64,000 bases of DNA from Vesta saturnalis (Eukaryota > Arthropoda > Insecta > Coleoptera > Lampyridae), in the NCBI GenBank assembly GCA_036346205.1, contig JARFJB010002412.1, positions 571,501 through 635,500 of the forward strand, given 5' to 3'. Below the pieces are notes generated by a model. It had not been told where the DNA came from. It was given only the letters and a program-made list of their open reading frames with translations, and made no database searches. Below are positions 1 through 10,904 of the stretch, piece after piece; position 1 is the first letter of the stretch, and every line of letters begins with the position of its first letter. Both the position numbers and the translations under genes were made by a program.

Positions 1-667
1 CATCCTAATTCACTTAAAAGTGGATTTGGTTAAAAATGTGATTGTTAAAATCAGTGAAAAGTATCTAAGTAAATTAAAATCTCATTCAAAGTTATTCATC
101 CTAAATTTATTAGATAATAGTGCTCATATGCAAAGATTAAACAGATATAAACCTCTGGACTTGCCGTATAGATTTAAATCGGAAGTGTAAAATGCATACT
201 TGTGTTATAAAACAAACATGTAGTCTATAAGTTACTTCTGGGTTGTAAATCATTGGATTCAACCCAATGTCATTTATTAGTCTCTAACATATGTTTTGCT
301 TACTGCAAATTTACAAATTGGAAATAGAAAATTTACCATATAATCAAGAAAATTTGTTTTATACACAAGACTCATTTAATAACAAATAAAAACATAGGGA
401 TTATAATTTGAAGATTAAAACAGTAAGTTTGCACCACGGTCTAGTTCACAAGGTACATTGCTTACGAAGCTTACTGTAGATTGAGAGCTCATTTTATCAG
501 GTTGTGAGGGACGCAGAGATATGTTTATAGCCATACTCAGTTAAGCTTATTCGTTACGCGCCACTCAATTTTATAGGTTTAATAAATAAAATACAACAAA
601 CATTGAGAAAACTATGCGTTAATACCACAGGTAACCTTAAATTACACTAAACAGCTGTATTTATCTA
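1..667. other. A+T-rich non-coding DNA, nothing recognised
   Basis: No reading frame of note, no RNA gene and no repeat was recognised on either strand. The stretch ends where a mariner-type terminal sequence begins near 668. Confidence 0.6.
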
Positions 668-1367
668 TACAGGGTGGCCAACTAAGAATGCGAGGTACTG
701 TATCTGGGAAACTATCCATCGTAGAGGCTTAGCAAAAAAAAATTATTACTAAAATGGCCAATATAAAAACCTGGAAAATATTTTCAAGTTTCTGAAATGG
801 CCGCTAGGGGGCGTAACTGCAATCTTGAATCTAAAAAAGTGATGTTTCTGTGAATTCTGCTATATTAACGTAAAAAAATAATTGATATTTGAAGTTGAGG
901 ATAATCTGAACTTTTTTTGTTTGGCACTTTTTGACGTGTGTCTAAAAATAAAGTGGTGGGGGGTACTCAAATGTTTCCTTAAATAACCCCCTGTTTCTTC
1001 GAAACCGCTAAGCCGATTTTAACAAACTTGAGCGCGTTGAAATGAGGTATTCTTGGGCTACAAATTTTATAATATTTGAAGTTTTGTTAGTTTCACATGT
1101 CGTCGCTAGAGGCCTTTGTTCGACATTCCGACAGAAACGGATAATTTTCGCAAAAAAATTAAATGCATTGGTATGACTTTTTTTCATCAAGAAGTAGCTA
1201 AATGATGTCTAAACAATCTCGCGAAAACCGCATTTCGATATCTTCTTTCTAACCTAAAATATCGCCTAAAGAAAACTTTATACGAAAATCCCTTAAATTT
1301 TTATTTTTTTTTAACTGTATTTTTTTGGAATTGTTTTTATTGTGTAAGATTTAAAGGAAGAAGGTTT

Positions 1368-2494
1368 TTAATGCCCCCGTAAATGCTCGAAATGCTGACC
1401 ATCACGCTCGATGCATTGCTGAAGCCTCTCATGACTAGACAAAACTGCAGCTTGAATTTCGGCTCTCAGTATGTTACGTATTGCGTTACGAATCCGGTTT
1501 TTCATATCTTCTCTAGTAGTAGGTTGAGTCCTAAACACGATGTCCTTTAAGCGCCCCCATAAATAAAAATCGAGGCAAGTTAAGTCTGGCGATCGCGGAG
1601 GCCATGGAAACAGACTTCCCCTTCCAATCCACCACTGTTGAAATACTGCATAAATATGCTCTCGCACATTAATAGCAAAATGTGCTGGGCAACCATCCAA
1701 CTGCAAAAACAATTTTTGCCTTGTTTCCAGAGGCACATATTCCATCAACAACGGTAATTGATTGACCAAAAAGTCAAGAAATACATTGCCATTTAGGGGT
1801 TGCTCGAAAAAATATGGCCCAATAATTCTGCCTCCCAGTATGCCACACCATACATTTAAACTCCAACGTCCTTGGGGCTGAACTTCACGCAACTAATGGG
1901 GATTTTCTGCAGAACAATAATGCATATTGTGCAGATTGACTCTCCCGTCACTACTGAAGGTGGCTTCATCGGTCCAAAAAATTTGAAATAAAAATTCTCT
2001 ATTTTCGCATATCATGTCTAACATCCAATGGCAATAGTCTAACTTTCGATCAAAATATTCCTCTTTCAAGGCCTGATGCAAAACGACATGATATGGGCGC
2101 ATTCTTAAAGTAATTAAAAAAAGTTTAAACGAATACCTATATGTTTTGATGGCCATTATAACTTACCTATGGTCCTTCAAAATATTTTGAACCGTTGTCC
2201 GTGATATGCCCAACTCAGTGGATAATGGTCTTGTGCTAACATTAGGATTTCCTTCAATATAGCCCAGTACACGGTTAATATTTTCTTGTGTTCTTCCAAT
2301 TCTTTGCCGTTGAAACGTAGGCCGAAAACTACCATTGGCTCGTAAGCTCGCCACTAATCGGGGAAAACTCTTACATCGCAAGGACGCCGATTTGGATATC
2401 GAGCCGCGTAAACTCTGTTAGCTACTGCGGCATTCTGAAGACATTCAAAATAAACCGCAAGCATATCAACAGCTTCATTATTCGTAAAACGCAT
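1368..2494 (-). pseudogene. mariner-like transposase, spliced, with one stop and one frameshift
   Basis: A cut-and-paste transposase of the IS630/Tc1/mariner superfamily, read on the minus strand. The likely start is the ATG at 2494 (MRFTNNEAVDML). An N-terminal helix-turn-helix region follows (RPLSTELGISRTTVQNILK), then the catalytic domain. Candidate catalytic aspartates are in FWTDEATF, FLQLDGCPAHFA and RSPDLTCLDFYLWG. By eye, 36 residues separate the second and third (DD36D-like). The C-terminus is the usual GQHFEHL type. Three breaks are visible: a one-base frameshift near 2365-2375 in a C run, an apparent 63-bp intron (2104-2166), and an in-frame TAG at 1890-1892 where relatives usually have Trp. 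About 350 codons remain, the normal family length. It is inactive as read, unless the stop and frameshift are sequence errors. Confidence 0.85.
2104..2166 (-). other. probable 63-bp intron in the mariner-like transposase
   Basis: On the minus strand the coding sequence reaches CATAG, then GTAAGT, and resumes after TTTTTTTAATTACTTTAAG. Removing these 63 bases joins LKDH and R to MRPYHV in one frame, which matches the usual helix-turn-helix to catalytic-domain link of this family. Read through, the stretch has a stop and no family similarity. It has a canonical GT..AG, a good donor and a T-rich acceptor. No transcript evidence is available here. Confidence 0.65.
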
Positions 2495-2575
2495 TTTGAA
2501 AGCATAAAAATTGCTCAAAGTAACGCGAAAGTATTGACTATTGACAATTTGAGGATTATGCATGTTTTGTTTAGG

Positions 2576-2580
<5 letters not shown>

Positions 2581-2639
<59 letters not shown>
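2581..2639. repeat. (TA)n microsatellite
   Basis: About 29 perfect TA units between the mariner relic and the Penelope-like fragment. TA is the mariner target dinucleotide, and similar tracts border other relics in this window. Confidence 0.97.
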
Positions 2640-2643
<4 letters not shown>

Positions 2644-2847
2644 GGACGACTTTGGAGACCAAGCGATATGCGAATTCACAGAGAAACCAAGGATGTGGCT
2701 TAGATACGATACTTTCGTAGTTTGGCAACACTGCAAACATAAGCTAGATGAATTCCTACATTATCTAATTAGTCGCGCACCCTCCATAAAATTTACAATG
2801 GAGTTGGAGTCGGAACAAAAATTGCCTTTCATGGATGTACTTGTACA

Positions 2848-2929
2848 CAGGAATGACAACGCTTTCACAAATTGTATACAGGAAACCCACCCACACGGGG
2901 TGGTACCTACACTACAACTCCAATCATCA
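2848..2929 (+). repeat. donor segment of an internal duplication in the Penelope-like fragment
   Basis: This segment (CAGGAATGACAACGC... to ...CTCCAATCA) reappears with a few differences at 3218-3295. It encodes the RKPTHTG-type block near the end of the reverse transcriptase. Confidence 0.85.
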
Positions 2930-3217
2930 CAAAAACGTGAAGGTAGGCATGGCAAAATGCTTGTACGATAGAGCAAAAATAATATGCTCAGAAAAAGACC
3001 TCAACAAAGAAAAAGAAAATATCGCTAAAACACTCAAAGAAAATGGCTACCCCGATCTAACACCTAACCTAAACAGGGAAAGGATAACCGAAAAAGGAGA
3101 ACGTTCAGGGGAATACTAACCAAAACCAAACCACACAATGAACATCAGAATTCCAAGAATTGTGTATCCAACCTACCATGCGAATGCAGCAGAGAATACA
3201 TAGGGGATAACAGTAGA

Positions 3218-3295
3218 CAGGAATGACAACACTTTCACGTGTATACAGGAAACTTACCCACACGGGGAGGTACCTACACTACAACTCCAATCACC
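3218..3295 (+). repeat. misplaced second copy of the Penelope segment
   Basis: A near copy of 2848-2929 inserted in the middle of the GIY-YIG coding stretch. It replaces the residues expected between the YIG block and the HKNN block. It carries small substitutions and a short deletion, so it is not an exact recent copy. Confidence 0.85.
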
Positions 3296-3526
3296 TCAAA
3301 GAGAGAACACAGGGACATAAGAATAACGTCCGCAAGGGCGAAACAGAACAATCTAGAATCGCCGAACATGTCTGGAACGAAGACCACTGCATCCATTGGG
3401 ATAACATACAAATAGTCGAAAATGAGAACTCAACTTGACCAAAACTCACAGAAGCCATATATATCGCACTAGCAGAAAATCCAAACATATGAATTCGACT
3501 CAAGTGCGAAAACAGTTCTTCTCAGG

Positions 3527-3605
3527 ACTAAGCCTGATGAGGGAAGCAGAGTCGCTTCCAAAAAGTCGCGTTCAAAAAGCAAAAACTGTGGAAATAGGCC
3601 GATGA
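3527..3605 (+). ncRNA. degenerate hammerhead-ribozyme-like motif, 3' part of Penelope-like element
   Basis: Core CTGATGA at 3534-3540 is followed by a stem-loop (GGAAGC ... GCTTCC) and then AAAAAGTCGCG, where an active motif would have GAAAC. A related sequence lies at 25608-25710, including the downstream CTGTGGAAATAGGCCGA and ACCACAGTTACAAA blocks. Hammerhead ribozymes are established parts of Penelope-like elements. This copy has lost the GAA core and is probably inactive. Confidence 0.6.
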
Positions 3606-3611
3606 ACCCAA

Positions 3612-5739
3612 CTAATATGAAACCACAGTTACAAAGCACTTATAGTACATAATGTGGAATGATCTTGCTTTGTTTAATTTTACACGCCATTTTTTGGTCC
3701 TCGGGACGACTTTATCTAAACACTGGTGTAGGCTATTTACTGCTGTTACTTGGTCATCGTGTCCTACCATGATGACCTGGTCATCATCAAAAGATGAAGT
3801 AAGAGAATGTTGATTTATAGTCATGTCTGCTGTACAAATCTGATATAATAGCGGACCAAGGACACTACCCTGTGGTATTTCCGATTTAATTGGATGAAGA
3901 GAGGTCAATTATTGACCAAATTTTATTTGGAAGCATCTTTACGATTAGTAATACTCTAGGATGACGAATACAGAGTGGGCGAGGAATTTCGTTAACCTGT
4001 AGAGTAGGTCTGTATGCCACACCTTATCAAACGTCTGACTGTCATCAAAAACACAACTGTACAGTATTTATTTTCTTCGAAAGCTTGGTTAATAGCATCT
4101 ACAACTCAATGTATTTGTTGAACGATAGAATGGCCTTTTCTAAAACCACACTGGCGAACTGGGATGATGGCGTTTTCCTCTGTTATTGGAGTTAGTCTTG
4201 TAGTTAACAGTAATTTTCTTAATATAGGTAGTAAACTAATTGATCTGTATGAGTTTTCTTCATGTGTAAGTTTACCGGGATTGGGTATCATGATCACCTG
4301 CGCAACCTTCCACTGTGCTGGAAAGTATCCCAGTCTGAAAACAGCACTGTACATCATGTTTATCATTGCAAGACCCTTACGCGGCAGTTTCTTAACTAAT
4401 TGACATGTAATTAGATCATTGCTGGGAGCTTTTTTGGGACTTAGATTGTATCTGATCACATTTTTAACTTATACAGAGAAAAGTTCCATATGCGGAGTGA
4501 GCTGGTGAGGTACTTTCAAAGACTCTTGTATTTCTATTTCTTCAGCATTAATAATCTGAGATGGAATTAGTTGAAAAAGGTTCTCTAAATGTTGTGCAAA
4601 GAGATCGCCTTTGTCTAGTTTTGTGGGCGCCCATGAATCGTTGTCTATCCGCAGTGGAGGAATTGGTTGATTTTGAAATTTTATATTTTTAGTCGCTTTC
4701 CACAAAACGTAGTTTGTCTTCTGTTGCACTCATGTTTGCAAGATATTCATTAAAGTTCTCGTTTTTCAGTTCCATTGATGCTTGTCCGAAGGATACCGTG
4801 TAGTTTGTCAGACTCTTCTAAGCCGCCTTTTTTCAGCGTCTTCCCTTTTGACCGCTATTCTACAAAGTTTCTTCTCCCTATTGCTTGATATTTTGGATGT
4901 TGCTTCCCAAGCTGCATCTTGCATTATTTTGGTGAATTGTTGGACGGCTGTTTCAATTTGATTATTTGTTTGTAGAGAGATTTGCATTTTCAGTTGGTGG
5001 TGAACAATGTGCCTATAGTAGCACCAGTTTGTAATTTCATTGTGTAGTCGTATTAGCCTCTCTTTTTCCATAATTTTAACTCTCACAGTTACAATCACCG
5101 GAGTGTGACCTGAAGATAAGTCCCAACATAATGCTTACTAGAGATAACCTGTAGTAATACCCTTTATCACAAAGAAGTCAAGCAGGTCATGTAACTTGTT
5201 AGGATCCATTGGCCAGTATATGGGTTCATAGGTTGATAAGTGCCCCAGATGCAGGTCTTGCATTACCTTATGTAACACCCTGCCTCTATTAGGCGGGGAC
5301 ATACGAGAACCCCAAGGAGTATGCTTGCATTGTAATCAGCAACCATTTTTAAGCGATATCCTGTGATTTGAAGTTTTCAATAAAACCTTGCTGGTTTCGG
5401 AGGACAATATGCAACTGATAGAACTAACGATCCGTACCAATCTTTTATTTCAACCGTTGTTGCTTGACGATAGTTTTCTTTGGATGCAGGTAACTTATGA
5501 TGTTTAATATGTTGGTTAGCCGGTATGGCAGTGCGGCCTCTAGCTTGTCTATTTGCATCTGGATGACTTGTTGAGTGTGTATTATAATTATGTATTTTGA
5601 AATTAGTTGTACTACAAAAATGAGTTTCAGATACAAGTAAAATGTCAATTTCATTATGCCTGAGAAAAGTTTCAAGCCACTTTTTATCGTTTGGCATGCC
5701 ATTGGCTTTCCATGCTGCAACTTTATACATTGGAGCCAT
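3612..5739 (-). pseudogene. Jockey-type ORF2: AP-like endonuclease and reverse transcriptase, broken
   Basis: The endonuclease opens with MAPMYKVAAWKANGMPN (relatives have WNANG), then the FLRHNEIDILLVSETHF block with the catalytic Glu and a shortened RARGRTAI stretch. A linker with IETAVQQFTKIMQDAAWEAT follows, then NYVLWKATKNIK and FAQHLENLFQ. The reverse transcriptase blocks are KKAPSNDLI, LGYFPAQWKVAQVIMIPNPGK, YRSISLLPIL, QCGFRKGHSIVQQIH, IPQGSVLGPLLYQI and the active-site region SFDDDQVIMV (the usual FADD-type motif has become FDDD). At least five frame breaks separate the pieces. In a live element this protein nicks target DNA and copies its RNA into the nick. This copy cannot. Confidence 0.85.
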
Positions 5740-6022
5740 TTTTATTACTTACTTCTTCTCTGAGCAATCTTATTTGTGTGGTTGTTTTTTGTTGTGTTAG
5801 GATGGTTTGTTGTAATGAGATTATTATAAATGTCAAATCAGTTGCTGGTTGACCTACTGTTTGGTTACGAAGGTTTTGCTGAGGGTGAGAACGTATCGCT
5901 TGGCTATACCATTGCATTTGATTTAGAGATTGTAGAGCATAAACTTTTTCTGCCTGACTTAAGAATTAAGATAACTGTTGTTTATGTTGACTTTGTTGTT
6001 ATTGTTGTTGTTGTTGCTGCTG

Positions 6023-7320
6023 CTATAGCTGTTGTTGTTTCTGCTGTTGGTGTTGGCGAATAGTCAGGCCAAAATTTAGATTTTGAGATCTTCTGCTGAG
6101 AATATCTAGATGCACGGTGCAGCCGTTGTAATTTGCAGGGTGGTTACCTACACATAATACGCATTTTGGTGTTATACGGTTCTTACGGTGTTTAGTACAG
6201 GTGTGGTACCCATGTAATTCGGCAGATTTTACAGAGCAAGCTAACCTGGTGCATCTATTCCTTGTATTCCCATAATATTGGCAGTTTTTGCATTGAGGTA
6301 TCTGCATTTTTTGCTGGGATCTTTGAACTGTATTATTGCAATATGCTTTGCGTTTAAGGTCAATGAAGAAGAGATTCTTTTTCTGTTGAGTTTCCCTATT
6401 TAGTACATTCATGATATTAAGTACTTCATGACCTTTATCTTTCAGCGCTTTTTTTATTATGATTTGTTCTGTGGAGTGATGCTTATTTTTAACGCAACAC
6501 GAAACTTTTTCTCTTCTTCTAGGTGTGTTTAGTCACATTATTAGCATCATAGACGTTCCTTAACTTTCTATAGTCTTCTACATTGCTTGTCTGGAGTTTT
6601 AATTTGTTTTCTTGCATAAGCTGCTAATAGTAGTTTTCCTTAGGAATACTTTCTTCCGTTAATTTAATCAGGGGATTTACTACTTTTACATAATGTAGTA
6701 TATTTGAGTATTCTTTCCAATATTTTAGTTTGAAACTTGGTTGTCACTAGTTCCGTCAGTTGCTCGGCGCTCATATTGATTTTTTGTAGGTACGTCGGGG
6801 TATAGCTGTTAAGGCCGATCACCTTGTGGGCTATTTACGTCGCGTTTTCGTTTACTGAGTGCTTTTGAAAATCATTTAGTTCAACTTGGGGATCATCTGT
6901 TACTATTGACTTGTTATCAGTATTTTGTACTGGTTCATTAGGGAATGAAGGTAGTGTCAGAGAGTAGAAAGATGGATAATAATTCGTTGTGGCGTTAGCG
7001 GTATTACATTTGATTGCCAACATTCTGCACAAGGTACCGAATTATACATTTGTGTGACGAATGTGCTGGTAGCGGAGGAAAATTAATACTGAATGGGTAA
7101 TACCTTGCTTGCAGTTGGTATCTGCGTGTTCTTCTGCATTGCCGACAATGACAAAGACGTTGACGACTGTGATGGACAAGATATCTGATAATTTTTCTGG
7201 AGCTGTGTTTGTGAAATAGGAAACTGATTAAATCATTGAGGTACATAGTTCTGATACTACCTGTTGTGACCAGGAAGGTTACCCTGATTAAGAGGTAAAC
7301 CACTGCTAGTACTTTGCATT
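6023..7320 (-). pseudogene. Jockey-type ORF1 (gag-like) with zinc knuckles, broken
   Basis: The clearest stretch is 6412-6023: NLFFIDLKRKA, then three cysteine clusters, CKNCQYYGNTRNRC, CSVKSAELHGYHTC and CVLCVGNHPANYNGC, then VHLDIL. This is the pre-knuckle domain plus CCHC array of Jockey-type ORF1 proteins, which bind the element's RNA. A Gln-rich tail follows (from a (GTT)n-like tract at 5990-6055). Upstream, about 6420-7320 is only loosely recognisable, in several frames. Confidence 0.75.
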
Positions 7321-7330
7321 ATTAGGTTTA

Positions 7331-7444
7331 TAATGTTCTAAAAATTTCACTTTCTTAAAAATGTAAAAACATAAGTTTTTAGTTTTACCTATTTTGCACC
7401 GAGAAATCGAAGATTCCGTAGTTATCACTCGCCAACTAGCACAC
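7331..7444. other. short A+T-rich spacer
   Basis: Between the Jockey-type element and the next mariner relic. Nothing was recognised. Confidence 0.4.
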
Positions 7445-8465
7445 TTTTGGGTAGCACGAACACAACTTTACGAAATATACTGTGAATGTCATAAAAATGC
7501 AGCAAAGGCCACAGATATTTACGGAGCGCGTTTTCCATGAAGACCCAAACCAACCCCCATAACTTTTGTAAGTTTAAGTAAAAACTTGAAAAACTACGGT
7601 AGTTTCAAAGAGCCAAAATATACCCGATGGAAAAATGCAAAAACTGATGAAGACACAGATTTGGTGCTACAAACGGTCAACAATAATCCTTGTACTTCCT
7701 TACGGTAGCTAGAGATTATGTAATATTTCTAAATCATCTTCCTAGAGAATGTTAAAACAAAATACATATTTCCCTTACAAAGTACGTCTAGTTCATCACT
7801 TAAAACCAGGTCATCATCAACGGAGAATAGATTTATTATCACAATTTACTGTTGTGTTTATAGAATTATGTGGAGCGACGAAAGCAGGTTTCACAATAAT
7901 GGTGTAGTATCCAAACATTACTGTAGATGCTGGTCAGAGAAATATCCTCGATGGTGAGACAAACACGAAACCAAACGACCTTTGGAGTAAATGTTTGGAA
8001 TGCGAGGAATCGTCAATAGGTACATAGTAGGACCACATCTTTCTCATGGCACGTTAAACGGACAGCGATATTTAGATTTGTTAGAAAATCTTTTGCTTCA
8101 TTTATTAAATAGTGTTCCAATTTGCTTACCTAATATTTGGTTTCAACCAGATGGCACGTCACCGCACAATGCTGCAATTGTTAAAAATTATTTATATCGT
8201 ACATTTCCAGAAAGATGGATTGGTACTGATGGCGTTGTCAGGTGGCCAGCTTGGTCGCTTGATGTAACTCCATTAGATTTCTTTTGTGGGGTTATTTGAA
8301 AAGTAATGTTTCGAAGAACTTATTGAAGATATGGCTAACCTTTATAACAACATTTATGTTTCCGTGGCAGCGACTAGCAGAAAGAAGTTTTAAAAGTTTG
8401 TAGAACTAAACTCTTAAAGAGATGTGTGTTCAGAAAAATGGAAACAATTCTGAACATTTAATCTG
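7445..8465 (+). pseudogene. mariner-like transposase, multiply broken (plus strand)
   Basis: Recognisable pieces in order: CHKNAAKATDIYGARFP (7484-7546), a YGSF segment near 7595, NNNPCTSLR, a degraded HPYK-like stretch around 7755-7830, then IMWSDESRFHNNG near 7867 with the first catalytic Asp. The open stretch 7991-8299 reads MFGMRGIVNRYIVGPHL ... WFQPDGTSPHNAAI ... RWIGTDGVVRWPAWSLDVTPLDFF. The second and third Asp candidates are spaced as in the transposase at 1368-2494 (36 residues between, by eye), so it is probably the same broad family. SPD has become SLD. The end VQKNGNNSEHLI* closes at 8465. Many stops and frameshifts. Confidence 0.8.
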
Positions 8466-8810
8466 ACTTTTTAGATGAAATCTCCGTTTGTCTTTACTTG
8501 TTTGGGTTATGTAAAATAAAAATTACTTAGCTACCTAACTGTTATTACTCTTTAAAAGTGTTCTTTGATGACAATTTATGATGTCGAATTGTGTTCTACA
8601 CATTTGTTTTAAGTATAGCGCATTTGTTATACATCTGTATTATTATTAAGACGAATTATTATATTGACATATCCTATGCTATCTAAATAGTGAACAGGAC
8701 AAATAAAAATTATTATTATTATTATTCTTATCATTATTATTAATTGTAGATACATGGTTACATTTGAAAAAATTGCTCAAAATAATATTTTCTTTTATTT
8801 TTTTATCAAA
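8466..8810. other. A+T-rich spacer with a short (ATT)n tract
   Basis: Holds an imperfect ATT-repeat at about 8711-8745 and otherwise nothing recognised. Confidence 0.5.
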
Positions 8811-9712
8811 ATGTACAGGGTATCCCATTGAAAATAAAACAATAATGAAATATCCGGTCAAAACAGGAGTTTAAATAAATTTTTTCATTACTATCTAAAT
8901 TAGACTACTTTACTATGAAAATTGCGTTAAAAAACATATCGTCTAAAATTTAATTAAAAAAATTTGCGACACTATTTTTCGGTAGAACAAAAATATACTA
9001 AAATTAAAATATCTCGAAAACTACTGACTTTTCGAAAAATGTTCATATTATAAAAAATAATTAGAATTCGAATTAATTCTTTTGCATCTCAACGCCATCT
9101 ATATCCTAATGGGGAAAAGACCGTTGTCATTCAAAACTAAAGTTATTTATACATTATGGTGAATTCCTTTTACAGAAACCGAATATCTCTTTCAGTCCTG
9201 GGAGTTTTAATGGTTACAATGTGTAATAGTTTTAAGTCTACTTACTCAGATTTAATTTAGACGCAACCTTCGTATGAGCTATATCCGGTAATATAATATT
9301 CCATAATATCCAGTCGTAAAGTTACTGAAACAAAAAGAAGATCATAATATGACTAAGCATTACCAGCAACAAAAGATTTGAATTAAAAGTCATGCAACGA
9401 AGACAGTTACCCACTAAGCAGTGAAGGTAACGTAACGTGTGTAATTTTGAACCAGTGAAAACTGTAATCTCAAGAAGAATTCATAAAGCGACTGGCATTA
9501 AAAGAACAATTGCTAGAAGCATTTTAAAGCTTGATTTAAATTTAAAAATATACAAGAAAGTTTACTGCCGAACACTTATTCCAAATGTAAGGCAAAAGCG
9601 ACTTGAAGGTTGTAACAACCTTTTTTGTGGTTGTATTAAAAAGTACATTAACTTAAGAATCGTTCATTTATTTGGCGTAATATTAGAAAAGTTTTTAATT
9701 ATTAATATGTAG
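8811..9712 (+). mobile_element. mariner-like fragment: terminus and helix-turn-helix part only
   Basis: A mariner-type terminal sequence (TACAGGGTATCCCATTGAAA) lies at 8813. About 600 bp on, an open stretch from 9437 reads VISRRIHKATGIKRTIARSI, LKLDLNLKIYKKVYC and RQKRLEGCNNLF. That is the second helix-turn-helix of a mariner transposase (R-R-I..TGI...-RILK.DL.LK.YK..) up to the RRLEFC-like block. The reading frame then runs into unrelated sequence and stops at 9712. No catalytic residues are present. Confidence 0.6.
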
Positions 9713-10904
9713 AATTGAGAATGGCAATTTAATTGGCATTTCCTAGAACAAATCTTTTGGGTGTAATATTTCGTAAAGAATTATAGTTCCCTTTCTTAAA
9801 AAATTGGATTCATATTATGGTATCCGCGCAACGCAAGAAAACTTTTAGGGGGAAATACTCATTTGAGTTATTCTGAAAGTTTTTTTTTTCAATTCACTTG
9901 TTGCTAATGTAATAGCATGCAGCATGTAGTTGTGGGGAATTTTCCCTAAATATTTGTGTAAAGTGCCATCATTGATGGTAAGTTATTTTTTTTCTCATTA
10001 TAGTTAAAACTAAAGCCTTTGATTTTTTTAGGCACTTATTTGGCACTTTATTTCTTTTTTACTTTTTTACTTTTTACTCACTTACTTATGTAAAGGAATA
10101 AATTTTTAATTTTTACTTTTAAAGTACCATTTTTTAACTACCTTATTTTACTTGGTTTACATAATAAATCGCAATTTTTTTTACATACTAAAACGTCAAA
10201 GTAATGCATTGATTATTATGGATTCAAATTATTAAGAATAAATTATCAAGATAATTCCATTGGGGTGTGGCTGGTAACCTTAGATCTGGAGATTGCACCT
10301 CAATGATGCTATAATTATTTCATCTAGTTGACCGTTCCGTTTCATGTGTCACCAGTGGTAATTAATACATATACAGAACTGTTTAAAGGTATGATTTTTT
10401 AGTAATTAAAGAATAGATTTAAGACTTTTCCATTACAATTCGATATTAAATAAACTTTAGTGTGTTTTGTAATTTTATTTTCATTTTGAGTATTGTTGTA
10501 TTTTTATTAATAAACTTGGTTTAGCTGTTCCAATAACGTAACGTATATTTAAAAATAGCTTGGCGTCCGAGGTATCATTTTATTGTTTTTATATTACATA
10601 TTTTTCTTATTAATTAAGTATAAGTGAAAATAATTAAGCTGATGAAAAGCATGCAGTATTTCAGGTACGTTAATTAAACTCCGTATATTTGAACTCTCCC
10701 CTATTTCAATCTACCGATGAGCCGACGGCAGTAGCGATTGATATTTGGTAATTATTTTTATTAATTAAAATTATTCGATCAATTACAATCAATTTATTAC
10801 ATCATCGCTTTTGTTTTAATATTATAGTTGGCCCAGTTTCAGTGTTTATACACTTGGAGCCGCTTTTAATGTTACAAGGTTTCGTTCAAAAGAGCAAATT
10901 AGTA
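9713..10904. other. A+T-rich non-coding DNA, nothing recognised
   Basis: No reading frame, RNA gene or repeat recognised on either strand. Confidence 0.5.

Larger units (their letters stand above)
668..2580 (-). mobile_element. Tc1/mariner-like DNA transposon relic, one end only
   Basis: The left boundary is a TA followed by CAGGGTGGCCAACTAAGAAT at about 670, a typical mariner-type terminal start (CAGGGTG/CAGGGTGGCC with TA target). A minus-strand transposase pseudogene occupies 1368-2494. About 700 bp of A+T-rich sequence lies between the terminus and the transposase stop codon. No matching inverted terminus is visible on the right, where the relic ends in a (TA)n tract at 2581-2639. The second terminus was probably lost when that tract expanded or when the neighbouring Penelope-like sequence arrived. 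The boundaries are by eye. Confidence 0.7.
2641..3525 (+). pseudogene. Penelope-like element: reverse transcriptase C-terminus plus GIY-YIG nuclease, broken
   Basis: The first part shows the end of a Penelope-type reverse transcriptase: MDDFGDQA..., then a corrupted active-site block RYDTFVVW (the usual YVDDTF has lost residues), then KLDEFLHYLI, IKFTMELE, KLPFMDVLVHR, a VYRKPTHTGWYLHYNSNHH block (shifted frame) and CLYDRAKIICSEKDLNKE. The second part is a GIY-YIG-like endonuclease: NLPCECSREYIGDNSR near 3165-3218, then HKNNVRKGETEQSRIAEHVW, CIHWDNIQIVENE and an EAIYIALAENPNI-like end. Several frame changes and stops are present. An 80-bp piece of the reverse transcriptase part is repeated inside the nuclease part (3218-3295). 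The upstream half of the element is absent, so it is 5'-truncated. Confidence 0.85.
3606..7330 (-). mobile_element. Jockey-clade non-LTR retrotransposon, decayed, 3'-truncated
   Basis: Read from right to left, the order is gag-like (about 7320-6023), endonuclease (5739-5377), linker (5098-4808), pre-reverse-transcriptase region (4729-4469) and reverse transcriptase (4459-3612). This is the order of a two-ORF LINE. The element stops inside the reverse transcriptase, with no 3' untranslated region or A-tail. It abuts the Penelope-like 3' end at about 3605. All parts carry frameshifts or stops. Confidence 0.85.
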
